From Owenia fusiformis (taxonomy: Eukaryota; Annelida; Polychaeta; Sabellida; Oweniidae): a stretch of 60,000 nucleotides of DNA. The stretch covers positions 34,858,572 to 34,918,571 of the forward strand of contig CAIIXF020000012.1 of NCBI GenBank assembly GCA_903813345.2. Reading direction: 5' to 3'. A program made the position numbers and the translations under genes. Positions 1-13,800 of this stretch are shown in pieces (positions within the stretch are counted from its first letter, which is position 1; each line of letters starts with the position of its first letter). The notes under the pieces were generated by a model. It was not told the DNA's origin. It did no database searches and saw nothing but the letters and a program-made list of their open reading frames with translations.

Positions 1-108
1 ATCAGCTTATTCTGGATGACTCAGCTTACAAGTATTCTGGATGACTCAGCTTAAAAAAAGAATTAAATCTGGAGTCTTAAATTGAACTTGTTCAATTTAC
101 ATGTCTAG
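1..108 (+). mobile_element. 3' end of a Helitron-like element (E0), partial
   Basis: This is the right end of an element that begins outside the window. It shows direct repeats of the motif TGGATGACTCAGCTTA, then the subterminal ATCTGGAGTCT, then a hairpin with 9-bp arms (AAATTGAAC and GTTCAATTT, loop TT, 79-98). CTAG at 105-108 follows, with T as the next base. A short hairpin followed by CTRR and a T is the known 3' signature of Helitrons. The same end recurs at 1823, 17884 and 19032. The family assignment is inferred from termini only. Confidence 0.6.
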
Positions 109-1823
109 TTATTATTCTTTCTTTGCCAGTTTTCTCAGCAACTAGAAGGACTTACTAAAATCTGCTAACATAGTCAGCTGGGTAATGAGACCTAGTTTCT
201 GGGAAATTAGGTCAAATGTTTATCTAGGTCAAAGGTCAAGAACTAGGTCAAATCGTGTGTTTTCACTATTTTACAAGTTTTCTCAGTCGTCCTTAGGTAT
301 TTTTGCTCCGGGTTTTTTTCATCATGTTCCTTAGAAAAAAAGCTAATTCCGTAAGGCAAATCGTTTTTTGATTACTCTTACCGATTTTGAGATATGGCGT
401 CCAAAAAGTAGGTCAGAACATAAAAAGTTCTCCAAAGTCAACGTGTGAGTTATCAAATAAGTGTAGAATTATCTCAGGAATCCGAATCTGCAAACAAAAA
501 TTTGATCCGACATCCGGTTCGGAAGTTCTAGCCTTTTGAAATCTCAAAAATCGCTAATTTTGGTGCCTATGTTAAGTCAATGGGAAAAAAGACTTTTTCG
601 AAGTGTAAAATACAAGATGTAGACTGAGTACAGCTTAACATAATGAATGCTTATAAAACAAGGGGACCTCAAAAGCTACATAGCTTCAAAATTTGGACAC
701 AAAATGCCTAGGTCAAAATCTAGGTCAAATTCATAGTTTTTCCTTATTTTTACGATTCTGACACTACACTTTAATAATTTGCTTCAAAATTTTGTATACA
801 GGTAGCAAAGAGTGTGCTCATAGTGTTAGCCTTTTGCCGTCAGAAAGTATTTTTACCCACTTTTGAGATATGGTGTCCGTAAAGTAGGTCAAAATAAAAA
901 GTTCTCCAGATCCAACGTATGAGTTATGAATTAAGGGTAGAATTTTCTCAGGAATCCGAATCTGCAAACTAAATTTCGATCCGACTTCCGGTTCGGAAGT
1001 TATGACGTGTCCAAAAAGTAGGTCAAAATAAAAAATTTCCAAATTTAACGTATGAGTTATGAATTAGGGGTAAAATTTTGTCAGGAATCTGAATCTGCAA
1101 ATTAAATTTCGATCCGACTTCCGGTTCGAAAGTTATGGCGTTTTGAAAGCTCAAAAGTCGCTAAATTTGGTGCCCCATGTTATGTCAATGAGAAAAAGGA
1201 TTTTTTGAAGTGTAAAATACCAGATATAGACTGAGTACAGCTTAATATTCTGAAAGCCTATAAAAGGAGGGGACCTCGTAGGCTATCTAGCTTTAAAATT
1301 TGGACGCAAAAATGCCTTGGTCAAAATCTAGGTCAAATTCATACTTTTTCCTTATTTTTGCGATTCTGACATTACACTTTAAGGATTTGCTTAAAAATTT
1401 TGTATACAGGTAGCAAAGAGTGTGCTTATAGTGTTAGCCTTCTGCCGTCAGAAAGTTTTTTGACCCACTTTTGAGATATGGTGTCCGAAATGTAGGTCAA
1501 AATAAAAAATTCTCCAAATTTAATGTATGAGTTATGAATTAAGGGTAGAATTTTCTCAGGAATCAGAATCTTTAAATCAAATTTCGAACTTACTTCTGGT
1601 TAGATAGGTATAGCGGTTTGAAGTCTCGAAAAGTTGATATGATGATATCCCCATGTTAAGCTAATAGAGTCGAAGATAGCCTTCTTAAAAGTTGTCTAAA
1701 TGTCTATATTCTAGCTGACTCAGCTTATTTTGAATGACTCAGCTTACAAGTTCTGGATGACTCAGCTTAAACAAAGTTTAAATCTGGAGTCTTAAATTGA
1801 ACTTGTTCAATTTACATGTCTAG
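109..1823 (+). mobile_element. Helitron-like non-autonomous element E1
   Basis: The element starts directly after the CTAG end of E0 with a TTATTATT tract and ends with the family terminus: ATCTGGAGTCT, the 9-bp hairpin, and CTAG at 1820-1823. It encodes no protein. Its interior has a left domain with several AGGTCA motifs, including a direct repeat with 1-base spacing. One full and several partial copies of the roughly 476-bp repeat that is tandem in E2 follow; the landmark GAGTACAGCTTAA occurs near 625 and 1233. A short partial duplication around 1000-1140 explains the longer spacing. The hairpin-bearing 5' end seen at 14706 is missing, so the left boundary may be a tandem junction rather than a true 5' end. 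Confidence 0.55.
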
Positions 1824-1824
1824 T

Positions 1825-1858
1825 GATTTTTGCTTTTGTATGTGCAAAAGCAAAAATC
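1825..1858 (+). other. Monomer-initial hairpin (14-bp stem), first of 18
   Basis: GATTTTTGCTTTTG (1825-1838) and CAAAAGCAAAAATC (1845-1858) are perfect reverse complements around a 6-base loop. The hairpin recurs at the start of each A monomer. In B monomers (first at 8254) the inner part has changed, but GATTTTTGCTTT still pairs with AAAGCAAAAATC over 12 bp. It sits where the E2 element has its own terminal hairpin. An origin or terminator role in rolling-circle copying is inference. Confidence 0.8.
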
Positions 1859-4800
1859 TTTCTCACCACACGTTCTCATCAACGAGAGATATTTGGATAA
1901 ATCTACTCATGCACGTTGTTAGGGGGCTAGGCGTAGTTGCTCGGAAATTAGGTCAAATCCTTATCTGGGTCAAAGGTCGAAATCTAGGTCGAAATCTGCA
2001 TTTCCGCTATTTCGGCCTCTCGAGCCTCCTTAAGAAGTCAGAATCGGAGGAAAACTAGCTGGTCGGAAAGACAGTTTTCCGAGCATTAAAAAAACAGTGA
2101 ACCAAATTGAAATCCGACCATTAGTTATCGAGATATACGCGTTTGAAGTTCGCGTACGGGCCACCGTTGCCGTATATCTAGACGGCACGAATACACTTGG
2201 TATACGTATCTCTGCGAACAACAGACATTTGAAAGAAAATAGGCCCGAACGATGACTAGAGCATTTCTAAAACAACGATTCCCTTCCTCAAACTAACGAT
2301 TGCGGAATGTAGAACGACACGTACGCTGCTCGAATCTACGTCGAAAGCTCTATATAGACGTCTGGAAGGCCTATTTTTTGAAGGACTATTTTTTGACCTC
2401 GACGGATCCGCGAAGCACGAGCCAGACATTCTCCCCAACTACCTCCCTAGATTCCCTGTCCTTTAATCGACCATTATAGGCCCTCAAAGCGTCCCTAGAG
2501 CCATTTCCCTCTATACGCGTATGGCCAAATCCTATTATGATTTTTGCTTTTGTATGTGCAAAAGCAAAAATCTTTCTCACCACACGTTCTCATCAACGAG
2601 AGATATTTGGATAAATCTACTCATGCACGTTGTTAGGGGGCTAGGCGTAGTTGCTCGGAAATTAGGTCAAATCCTTATCTGGGTCAAAGGTCGAAATCTA
2701 GGTCGAAATCTGCATTTCCGCTATTTCGGCCTCTCGAGCCTCCTTAAGAAGTCAGAATCGGAGGAAAACTAGCTGGTCGGAAAGACAGTTTTCCGAGCAT
2801 TAAAAAAACAGTGAACCAAATTGAAATCCGACCATTAGTTATCGAGATATACGCGTTTGAAGTTCGCGTACGGGCCACCGTTGCCGTATATCTAGACGGC
2901 ACGAATACACTTGGTATACGTATCTCTGCGAACAACAGACATTTGAAAGAAAATAGGCCCGAACGATGACTAGAGCATTTCTAAAACAACGATTCCCTTC
3001 CTCAAACTAACGATTGCGGAATGTAGAACGACACGTACGCTGCTCGAATCTACGTCGAAAGCTCTATATAGACGTCTGGAAGGCCTATTTTTTGAAGGAC
3101 TATTTTTTGACCTCGACGGATCCGCGAAGCACGAGCCAGACATTCTCCCCAACTACCTCCCTAGATTCCCTGTCCTTTAATCGACCATTATAGGCCCTCA
3201 AAGCGTCCCTAGAGCCATTTCCCTCTATACGCGTATGGCCAAATCCTATTATGATTTTTGCTTTTGTATGTGCAAAAGCAAAAATCTTTCTCACCACACG
3301 TTCTCATCAACGAGAGATATTTGGATAAATCTACTCATGCACGTTGTTAGGGGGCTAGGCGTAGTTGCTCGGAAATTAGGTCAAATCCTTATCTGGGTCA
3401 AAGGTCGAAATCTAGGTCGAAATCTGCATTTCCGCTATTTCGGCCTCTCGAGCCTCCTTAAGAAGTCAGAATCGAAGGAAAACTAGCTGGTCGGAAAGAC
3501 AGTTTTCCGAGCATTAAAAAAACAGTGAACCAAATTGAAATCCGACCATTAGTTATCGAGATATACGCGTTTGAAGTTCGCGTACGGGCCACCGTTGCCG
3601 TATATCTAGACGGCACGAATACACTTGGTATACGTATCTCTGCGAACAACAGACATTTGAAAGAAAATAGGCCCGAACGATGACTAGAGCATTTCTAAAA
3701 CAACGATTCCCTTCCTCAAACTAACGATTGCGGAATGTAGAACGACACGTACGCTGCTCGAATCTACGTCGAAAGCTCTATATAGACGTCTGGAAGGCCT
3801 ATTTTTTGAAGGACTATTTTTTGACCTCGACGGATCCGCGAAGCACGAGCCAGACATTCTCCCCAACTACCTCCCTAGATTCCCTGTCCTTTAATCGACC
3901 ATTATAGGCCCTCAAAGCGTCCCTAGAGCCATTTCCCTCTATACGCGTATGGCCAAATCCTATTATGATTTTTGCTTTTGTATGTGCAAAAGCAAAAATC
4001 TTTCTCACCACACGTTCTCATCAACGAGAGATATTTGGATAAATCTACTCATGCACGTTGTTAGGGGGCTAGGCGTAGTTGCTCGGAAATTAGGTCAAAT
4101 CCTTATCTGGGTCAAAGGTCGAAATCTAGGTCGAAATCTGCATTTCCGCTATTTCGGCCTCTCGAGCCTCCTTAAGAAGTCAGAATCGGAGGAAAACTAG
4201 CTGGTCGGAAAGACAGTTTTCCGAGCATTAAAAAAACAGTGAACCAAATTGAAATCCGACCATTAGTTATCGAGATATACGCGTTTGAAGTTCGCGTACG
4301 GGCCACCGTTGCCGTATATCTAGACGGCACGAATACACTTGGTATACGTATCTCTGCGAACAACAGACATTTGAAAGAAAATAGGCCCGAACGATGACTA
4401 GAGCATTTCTAAAACAACGATTCCCTTCCTCAAACTAACGATTGCGGAATGTAGAACGACACGTACGCTGCTCGAATCTACGTCGAAAGCTCTATATAGA
4501 CGTCTGGAAGGCCTATTTTTTGAAGGACTATTTTTTGACCTCGACGGATCCGCGAAGCACGAGCCAGACATTCTCCCCAACTACCTCCCTAGATTCCCTG
4601 TCCTTTAATCGACCATTATAGGCCCTCAAAGCGTCCCTAGAGCCATTTCCCTCTATACGCGTATGGCCAAATCCTATTATGATTTTTGCTTTTGTATGTG
4701 CAAAAGCAAAAATCTTTCTCACCACACGTTCTCATCAACGAGAGATATTTGGATAAATCTACTCATGCACGTTGTTAGGGGGCTAGGCGTAGTTGCTCGG

Positions 4801-7800
4801 AAATTAGGTCAAATCCTTATCTGGGTCAAAGGTCGAAATCTAGGTCGAAATCTGCATTTCCGCTATTTCGGCCTCTCGAGCCTCCTTAAGAAGTCAGAAT
4901 CGAAGGAAAACTAGCTGGTCGGAAAGACAGTTTTCCGAGCATTAAAAAAACAGTGAACCAAATTGAAATCCGACCATTAGTTATCGAGATATACGCGTTT
5001 GAAGTTCGCGTACGGGCCACCGTTGCCGTATATCTAGACGGCACGAATACACTTGGTATACGTATCTCTGCGAACAACAGACATTTGAAAGAAAATAGGC
5101 CCGAACGATGACTAGAGCATTTCTAAAACAACGATTCCCTTCCTCAAACTAACGATTGCGGAATGTAGAACGACACGTACGCTGCTCGAATCTACGTCGA
5201 AAGCTCTATATAGACGTCTGGAAGGCCTATTTTTTGAAGGACTATTTTTTGACCTCGACGGATCCGCGAAGCACGAGCCAGACATTCTCCCCAACTACCT
5301 CCCTAGATTCCCTGTCCTTTAATCGACCATTATAGGCCCTCAAAGCGTCCCTAGAGCCATTTCCCTCTATACGCGTATGGCCAAATCCTATTATGATTTT
5401 TGCTTTTGTATGTGCAAAAGCAAAAATCTTTCTCACCACACGTTCTCATCAACGAGAGATATTTGGATAAATCTACTCATGCACGTTGTTAGGGGGCTAG
5501 GCGTAGTTGCTCGGAAATTAGGTCAAATCCTTATCTGGGTCAAAGGTCGAAATCTAGGTCGAAATCTGCATTTCCGCTATTTCGGCCTCTCGAGCCTCCT
5601 TAAGAAGTCAGAATCGGAGGAAAACTAGCTGGTCGGAAAGACAGTTTTCCGAGCATTAAAAAAACAGTGAACCAAATTGAAATCCGACCATTAGTTATCG
5701 AGATATACGCGTTTGAAGTTCGCGTACGGGCCACCGTTGCCGTATATCTAGACGGCACGAATACACTTGGTATACGTATCTCTGCGAACAACAGACATTT
5801 GAAAGAAAATAGGCCCGAACGATGACTAGAGCATTTCTAAAACAACGATTCCCTTCCTCAAACTAACGATTGCGGAATGTAGAACGACACGTACGCTGCT
5901 CGAATCTACGTCGAAAGCTCTATATAGACGTCTGGAAGGCCTATTTTTTGAAGGACTATTTTTTGACCTCGACGGATCCGCGAAGCACGAGCCAGACATT
6001 CTCCCCAACTACCTCCCTAGATTCCCTGTCCTTTAATCGACCATTATAGGCCCTCAAAGCGTCCCTAGAGCCATTTCCCTCTATACGCGTATGGCCAAAT
6101 CCTATTATGATTTTTGCTTTTGTATGTGCAAAAGCAAAAATCTTTCTCACCACACGTTCTCATCAACGAGAGATATTTGGATAAATCTACTCATGCACGT
6201 TGTTAGGGGGCTAGGCGTAGTTGCTCGGAAATTAGGTCAAATCCTTATCTGGGTCAAAGGTCGAAATCTAGGTCGAAATCTGCATTTCCGCTATTTCGGC
6301 CTCTCGAGCCTCCTTAAGAAGTCAGAATCGAAGGAAAACTAGCTGGTCGGAAAGACAGTTTTCCGAGCATTAAAAAAACAGTGAACCAAATTGAAATCCG
6401 ACCATTAGTTATCGAGATATACGCGTTTGAAGTTCGCGTACGGGCCACCGTTGCCGTATATCTAGACGGCACGAATACACTTGGTATACGTATCTCTGCG
6501 AACAACAGACATTTGAAAGAAAATAGGCCCGAACGATGACTAGAGCATTTCTAAAACAACGATTCCCTTCCTCAAACTAACGATTGCGGAATGTAGAACG
6601 ACACGTACGCTGCTCGAATCTACGTCGAAAGCTCTATATAGACGTCTGGAAGGCCTATTTTTTGAAGGACTATTTTTTGACCTCGACGGATCCGCGAAGC
6701 ACGAGCCAGACATTCTCCCCAACTACCTCCCTAGATTCCCTGTCCTTTAATCGACCATTATAGGCCCTCAAAGCGTCCCTAGAGCCATTTCCCTCTATAC
6801 GCGTATGGCCAAATCCTATTATGATTTTTGCTTTTGTATGTGCAAAAGCAAAAATCTTTCTCACCACACGTTCTCATCAACGAGAGATATTTGGATAAAT
6901 CTACTCATGCACGTTGTTAGGGGACTAGGCGTAGTTGCTCGGAAATTAGGTCAAATCCTTATCTGGGTCAAAGGTCGAAATCTAGGTCGAAATCTGCATT
7001 TCCGCTATTTCGGCCTCTCGAGCCTCCTTAAGAAGTCAGAATCGGAGGAAAACTAGCTGGTCGGAAAGACAGTTTTCCGAGCATTAAAAAAACAGTGAAC
7101 CAAATTGAAATCCGACCATTAGTTATCGAGATATACGCGTTTGAAGTTCGCGTACGGGCCACCGTTGCCGTATATCTAGACGGCACGAATACACTTGGTA
7201 TACGTATCTCTGCGAACAACAGACATTTGAAAGAAAATAGGCCCGAACGATGACTAGAGCATTTCTAAAACAACGATTCCCTTCCTCAAACTAACGATTG
7301 CGGAATGTAGAACGACACGTACGCTGCTCGAATCTACGTCGAAAGCTCTATATAGACGTCTGGAAGGCCTATTTTTTGAAGGACTATTTTTTGACCTCGA
7401 CGGATCCGCGAAGCACGAGCCAGACATTCTCCCCAACTACCTCCCTAGATTCCCTGTCCTTTAATCGACCATTATAGGCCCTCAAAGCGTCCCTAGAGCC
7501 ATTTCCCTCTATACGCGTATGGCCAAATCCTATTATGATTTTTGCTTTTGTATGTGCAAAAGCAAAAATCTTTCTCACCACACGTTCTCATCAACGAGAG
7601 ATATTTGGATAAATCTACTCATGCACGTTGTTAGGGGACTAGGCGTAGTTGCTCGGAAATTAGGTCAAATCCTTATCTGGGTCAAAGGTCGAAATCTAGG
7701 TCGAAATCTGCATTTCCGCTATTTCGGCCTCTCGAGCCTCCTTAAGAAGTCAGAATCGGAGGAAAACTAGCTGGTCGGAAAGACAGTTTTCCGAGCATTA

Positions 7801-7892
7801 AAAAAACAGTGAACCAAATTGAAATCCGACCATTAGTTATCGAGATATACGCGTTTGAAGTTCGCGTACGGGCCACCGTTGCCGTATATCTA
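1825..7892 (+). repeat. Satellite subfamily A (714-bp monomers)
   Basis: Monomers 1-8 and the first half of monomer 9. Diagnostic states are GACGGCACGAATACACTTGG, CCTTCCTCAAAC, GAGCCAGACATT and GTATGGCCAAATCC. One site alternates between AATCGGAGG and AATCGAAGG: monomers 1-9 read G, G, A, G, A, G, A, G, G. Monomers 8 and 9 share TTAGGGGACTAGG where the others have TTAGGGGGCTAGG. These variants point to amplification of dimers and local duplication. Confidence 0.85.
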
Positions 7893-10800
7893 GACGACAC
7901 CTGGTATACACTTGGTATACGTATCTCTGCGAACAACAGACATTTGAAAGAAAATAGGCCCGAACGATGACTAGAGCATTTCTAAAACAACGATTCCCTT
8001 CGTCAAACTAACGATTGCGGAATGTAGAACGACACGTACGCTGCTCGAATCTACGTCGAAAGCTCTATATAGACGTCTGGAAGGCCTATTTTTTGAAGGA
8101 CTATTTTTTGACCTCGACGGATCCGCGAAGCACGAGCCAGGCATTCTCCCCAACTACCTCCCTAGATTCCCCGACCTTTAATCGACCATTATAGGCCCTC
8201 AGAGCGTCCGTAGAGCCATTAGCCTCTATACGCGTATGGGCAAATCCTATTATGATTTTTGCTTTCGTATTTGCAAAAAGCAAAAATCCTCCTCACACAC
8301 GTTCTCGCCAACGAGAGATATTTGGATAAATCTACTCATACACGTTGTTAGGGGGCTAGGCGTGGTTGATGGGAAATTAGGTCAAATCCTTATCTGGGTC
8401 AAAGGTCGAAATCTAGGTCGAAATCTGCATTTCCGCTATTTCGGCCTCTCGAGCCTCCTTAAGAAGTCAGAATCGGAGGAAAACTAGCTGGTCGGAAAGA
8501 CAGTTTTCCGAGCATTAAAAAACAGTGAACCAAATTTCAATCCGACCATTAGTTATCGAGATATACGCGTTTGAAGTTCGCGTACGGGCCACCGTTGCCG
8601 TATATCTAGACGACACCTGGTATACACTTGGTATACGTATCTCTGCGAACAACAGACATTTGAAAGAAAATAGGCCCGAACGATGACTAGAGCATTTCTA
8701 AAACAACGATTCCCTTCGTCAAACTAACGATTGCGGAATGTAGAACGACACGTACGCTGCTCGAATCTACGTCGAAAGCTCTATATAGACGTCTGGAAGG
8801 CCTATTTTTTGAAGGACTATTTTTTGACCTCGACGGATCCGCGAAGCACGAGCCAGGCATTCTCCCCAACTACCTCCCTAGATTCCCCGACCTTTAATCG
8901 ACCATTATAGGCCCTCAGAGCGTCCGTAGAGCCATTAGCCTCTATACGCGTATGGGCAAATCCTATTATGATTTTTGCTTTCGTATTTGCAAAAAGCAAA
9001 AATCCTCCTCACACACGTTCTCGCCAACGAGAGATATTTGGATAAATCTACTCATACACGTTGTTAGGGGGCTAGGCGTGGTTGATGGGAAATTAGGTCA
9101 AATCCTTATCTGGGTCAAAGGTCGAAATCTAGGTCGAAATCTGCATTTCCGCTATTTCGGCCTCTCGAGCCTCCTTAAGAAGTCAGAATCGGAGGAAAAC
9201 TAGCTGGTCGGAAAGACAGTTTTCCGAGCATTAAAAAAACAGTGAACCAAATTTCAATCCGACCATTAGTTATCGAGATATACGCGTTTGAAGTTCGCGT
9301 ACGGGCCACCGTTGCCGTATATCTAGACGACACCTGGTATACACTTGGTATACGTATCTCTGCGAACAACAGACATTTGAAAGAAAATAGGCCCGAACGA
9401 TGACTAGAGCATTTCTAAAACAACGATTCCCTTCGTCAAACTAACGATTGCGGAATGTAGAACGACACGTACGCTGCTCGAATCTACGTCGAAAGCTCTA
9501 TATAGACGTCTGGAAGGCCTATTTTTTGAAGGACTATTTTTTGACCTCGACGGATCCGCGAAGCACGAGCCAGGCATTCTCCCCAACTACCTCCCTAGAT
9601 TCCCCGACCTTTAATCGACCATTATAGGCCCTCAGAGCGTCCGTAGAGCCATTAGCCTCTATACGCGTATGGGCAAATCCTATTATGATTTTTGCTTTCG
9701 TATTTGCAAAAAGCAAAAATCCTCCTCACACACGTTCTCGCCAACGAGAGATATTTGGATAAATCTACTCATACACGTTGTTAGGGGGCTAGGCGTGGTT
9801 GATGGGAAATTAGGTCAAATCCTTATCTGGGTCAAAGGTCGAAATCTAGGTCGAAATCTGCATTTCCGCTATTTCGGCCTCTCGAGCCTCCTTAAGAAGT
9901 CAGAATCGGAGGAAAACTAGCTGGTCGGAAAGACAGTTTTCCGAGCATTAAAAAAACAGTGAACCAAATTTCAATCCGACCATTAGTTATCGAGATATAC
10001 GCGTTTGAAGTTCGCGTACGGGCCACCGTTGCCGTATATCTAGACGACACCTGGTATACACTTGGTATACGTATCTCTGCGAACAACAGACATTTGAAAG
10101 AAAATAGGCCCGAACGATGACTAGAGCATTTCTAAAACAACGATTCCCTTCGTCAAACTAACGATTGCGGAATGTAGAACGACACGTACGCTGCTCGAAT
10201 CTACGTCGAAAGCTCTATATAGACGTCTGGAAGGCCTATTTTTTGAAGGACTATTTTTTGACCTCGACGGATCCGCGAAGCACGAGCCAGGCATTCTCCC
10301 CAACTACCTCCCTAGATTCCCCGACCTTTAATCGACCATTATAGGCCCTCAGAGCGTCCGTAGAGCCATTAGCCTCTATACGCGTATGGGCAAATCCTAT
10401 TATGATTTTTGCTTTCGTATTTGCAAAAAGCAAAAATCCTCCTCACACACGTTCTCGCCAACGAGAGATATTTGGATAAATCTACTCATACACGTTGTTA
10501 GGGGGCTAGGCGTGGTTGATGGGAAATTAGGTCAAATCCTTATCTGGGTCAAAGGTCGAAATCTAGGTCGAAATCTGCATTTCCGCTATTTCGGCCTCTC
10601 GAGCCTCCTTAAGAAGTCAGAATCGGAGGAAAACTAGCTGGTCGGAAAGACAGTTTTCCGAGCATTAAAAAAACAGTGAACCAAATTTCAATCCGACCAT
10701 TAGTTATCGAGATATACGCGTTTGAAGTTCGCGTACGGGCCACCGTTGCCGTATATCTAGACGACACCTGGTATACACTTGGTATACGTATCTCTGCGAA

Positions 10801-13800
10801 CAACAGACATTTGAAAGAAAATAGGCCCGAACGATGACTAGAGCATTTCTAAAACAACGATTCCCTTCGTCAAACTAACGATTGCGGAATGTAGAACGAC
10901 ACGTACGCTGCTCGAATCTACGTCGAAAGCTCTATATAGACGTCTGGAAGGCCTATTTTTTGAAGGACTATTTTTTGACCTCGACGGATCCGCGAAGCAC
11001 GAGCCAGGCATTCTCCCCAACTACCTCCCTAGATTCCCCGACCTTTAATCGACCATTATAGGCCCTCAGAGCGTCCGTAGAGCCATTAGCCTCTATACGC
11101 GTATGGGCAAATCCTATTATGATTTTTGCTTTCGTATTTGCAAAAAGCAAAAATCCTCCTCACACACGTTCTCGCCAACGAGAGATATTTGGATAAATCT
11201 ACTCATACACGTTGTTAGGGGGCTAGGCGTGGTTGATGGGAAATTAGGTCAAATCCTTATCTGGGTCAAAGGTCGAAATCTAGGTCGAAATCTGCATTTC
11301 CGCTATTTCGGCCTCTCGAGCCTCCTTAAGAAGTCAGAATCGGAGGAAAACTAGCTGGTCGGAAAGACAGTTTTCCGAGCATTAAAAAAACAGTGAACCA
11401 AATTTCAATCCGACCATTAGTTATCGAGATATACGCGTTTGAAGTTCGCGTACGGGCCACCGTTGCCGTATATCTAGACGACACCTGGTATACACTTGGT
11501 ATACGTATCTCTGCGAACAACAGACATTTGAAAGAAAATAGGCCCGAACGATGACTAGAGCATTTCTAAAACAACGATTCCCTTCGTCAAACTAACGATT
11601 GCGGAATGTAGAACGACACGTACGCTGCTCGAATCTACGTCGAAAGCTCTATATAGACGTCTGGAAGGCCTATTTTTTGAAGGACTATTTTTTGACCTCG
11701 ACGGATCCGCGAAGCACGAGCCAGGCATTCTCCCCAACTACCTCCCTAGATTCCCCGACCTTTAATCGACCATTATAGGCCCTCAGAGCGTCCGTAGAGC
11801 CATTAGCCTCTATACGCGTATGGGCAAATCCTATTATGATTTTTGCTTTCGTATTTGCAAAAAGCAAAAATCCTCCTCACACACGTTCTCGCCAACGAGA
11901 GATATTTGGATAAATCTACTCATACACGTTGTTAGGGGGCTAGGCGTGGTTGATGGGAAATTAGGTCAAATCCTTATCTGGGTCAAAGGTCGAAATCTAG
12001 GTCGAAATCTGCATTTCCGCTATTTCGGCCTCTCGAGCCTCCTTAAGAAGTCAGAATCGGAGGAAAACTAGCTGGTCGGAAAGACAGTTTTCCGAGCATT
12101 AAAAAAACAGTGAACCAAATTTCAATCCGACCATTAGTTATCGAGATATACGCGTTTGAAGTTCGCGTACGGGCCACCGTTGCCGTATATCTAGACGACA
12201 CCTGGTATACACTTGGTATACGTATCTCTGCGAACAACAGACATTTGAAAGAAAATAGGCCCGAACGATGACTAGAGCATTTCTAAAACAACGATTCCCT
12301 TCGTCAAACTAACGATTGCGGAATGTAGAACGACACGTACGCTGCTCGAATCTACGTCGAAAGCTCTATATAGACGTCTGGAAGGCCTATTTTTTGAAGG
12401 ACTATTTTTTGACCTCGACGGATCCGCGAAGCACGAGCCAGGCATTCTCCCCAACTACCTCCCTAGATTCCCCGACCTTTAATCGACCATTATAGGCCCT
12501 CAGAGCGTCCGTAGAGCCATTAGCCTCTATACGCGTATGGGCAAATCCTATTATGATTTTTGCTTTCGTATTTGCAAAAAGCAAAAATCCTCCTCACACA
12601 CGTTCTCGCCAACGAGAGATATTTGGATAAATCTACTCATACACGTTGTTAGGGGGCTAGGCGTGGTTGATGGGAAATTAGGTCAAATCCTTATCTGGGT
12701 CAAAGGTCGAAATCTAGGTCGAAATCTGCATTTCCGCTATTTCGGCCTCTCGAGCCTCCTTAAGAAGTCAGAATCGGAGGAAAACTAGCTGGTCGGAAAG
12801 ACAGTTTTCCGAGCATTAAAAAAACAGTGAACCAAATTTCAATCCGACCATTAGTTATCGAGATATACGCGTTTGAAGTTCGCGTACGGGCCACCGTTGC
12901 CGTATATCTAGACGACACCTGGTATACACTTGGTATACGTATCTCTGCGAACAACAGACATTTGAAAGAAAATAGGCCCGAACGATGACTAGAGCATTTC
13001 TAAAACAACGATTCCCTTCGTCAAACTAACGATTGCGGAATGTAGAACGACACGTACGCTGCTCGAATCTACGTCGAAAGCTCTATATAGACGTCTGGAA
13101 GGCCTATTTTTTGAAGGACTATTTTTTGACCTCGACGGATCCGCGAAGCACGAGCCAGGCATTCTCCCCAACTACCTCCCTAGATTCCCCGACCTTTAAT
13201 CGACCATTATAGGCCCTCAGAGCGTCCGTAGAGCCATTAGCCTCTATACGCGTATGGGCAAATCCTATTATGATTTTTGCTTTCGTATTTGCAAAAAGCA
13301 AAAATCCTCCTCACACACGTTCTCGCCAACGAGAGATATTTGGATAAATCTACTCATACACGTTGTTAGGGGGCTAGGCGTGGTTGATGGGAAATTAGGT
13401 CAAATCCTTATCTGGGTCAAAGGTCGAAATCTAGGTCGAAATCTGCATTTCCGCTATTTCGGCCTCTCGAGCCTCCTTAAGAAGTCAGAATCGGAGGAAA
13501 ACTAGCTGGTCGGAAAGACAGTTTTCCGAGCATTAAAAAAACAGTGAACCAAATTTCAATCCGACCATTAGTTATCGAGATATACGCGTTTGAAGTTCGC
13601 GTACGGGCCACCGTTGCCGTATATCTAGACGACACCTGGTATACACTTGGTATACGTATCTCTGCGAACAACAGACATTTGAAAGAAAATAGGCCCGAAC
13701 GATGACTAGAGCATTTCTAAAACAACGATTCCCTTCGTCAAACTAACGATTGCGGAATGTAGAACGACACGTACGCTGCTCGAATCTACGTCGAAAGCTC

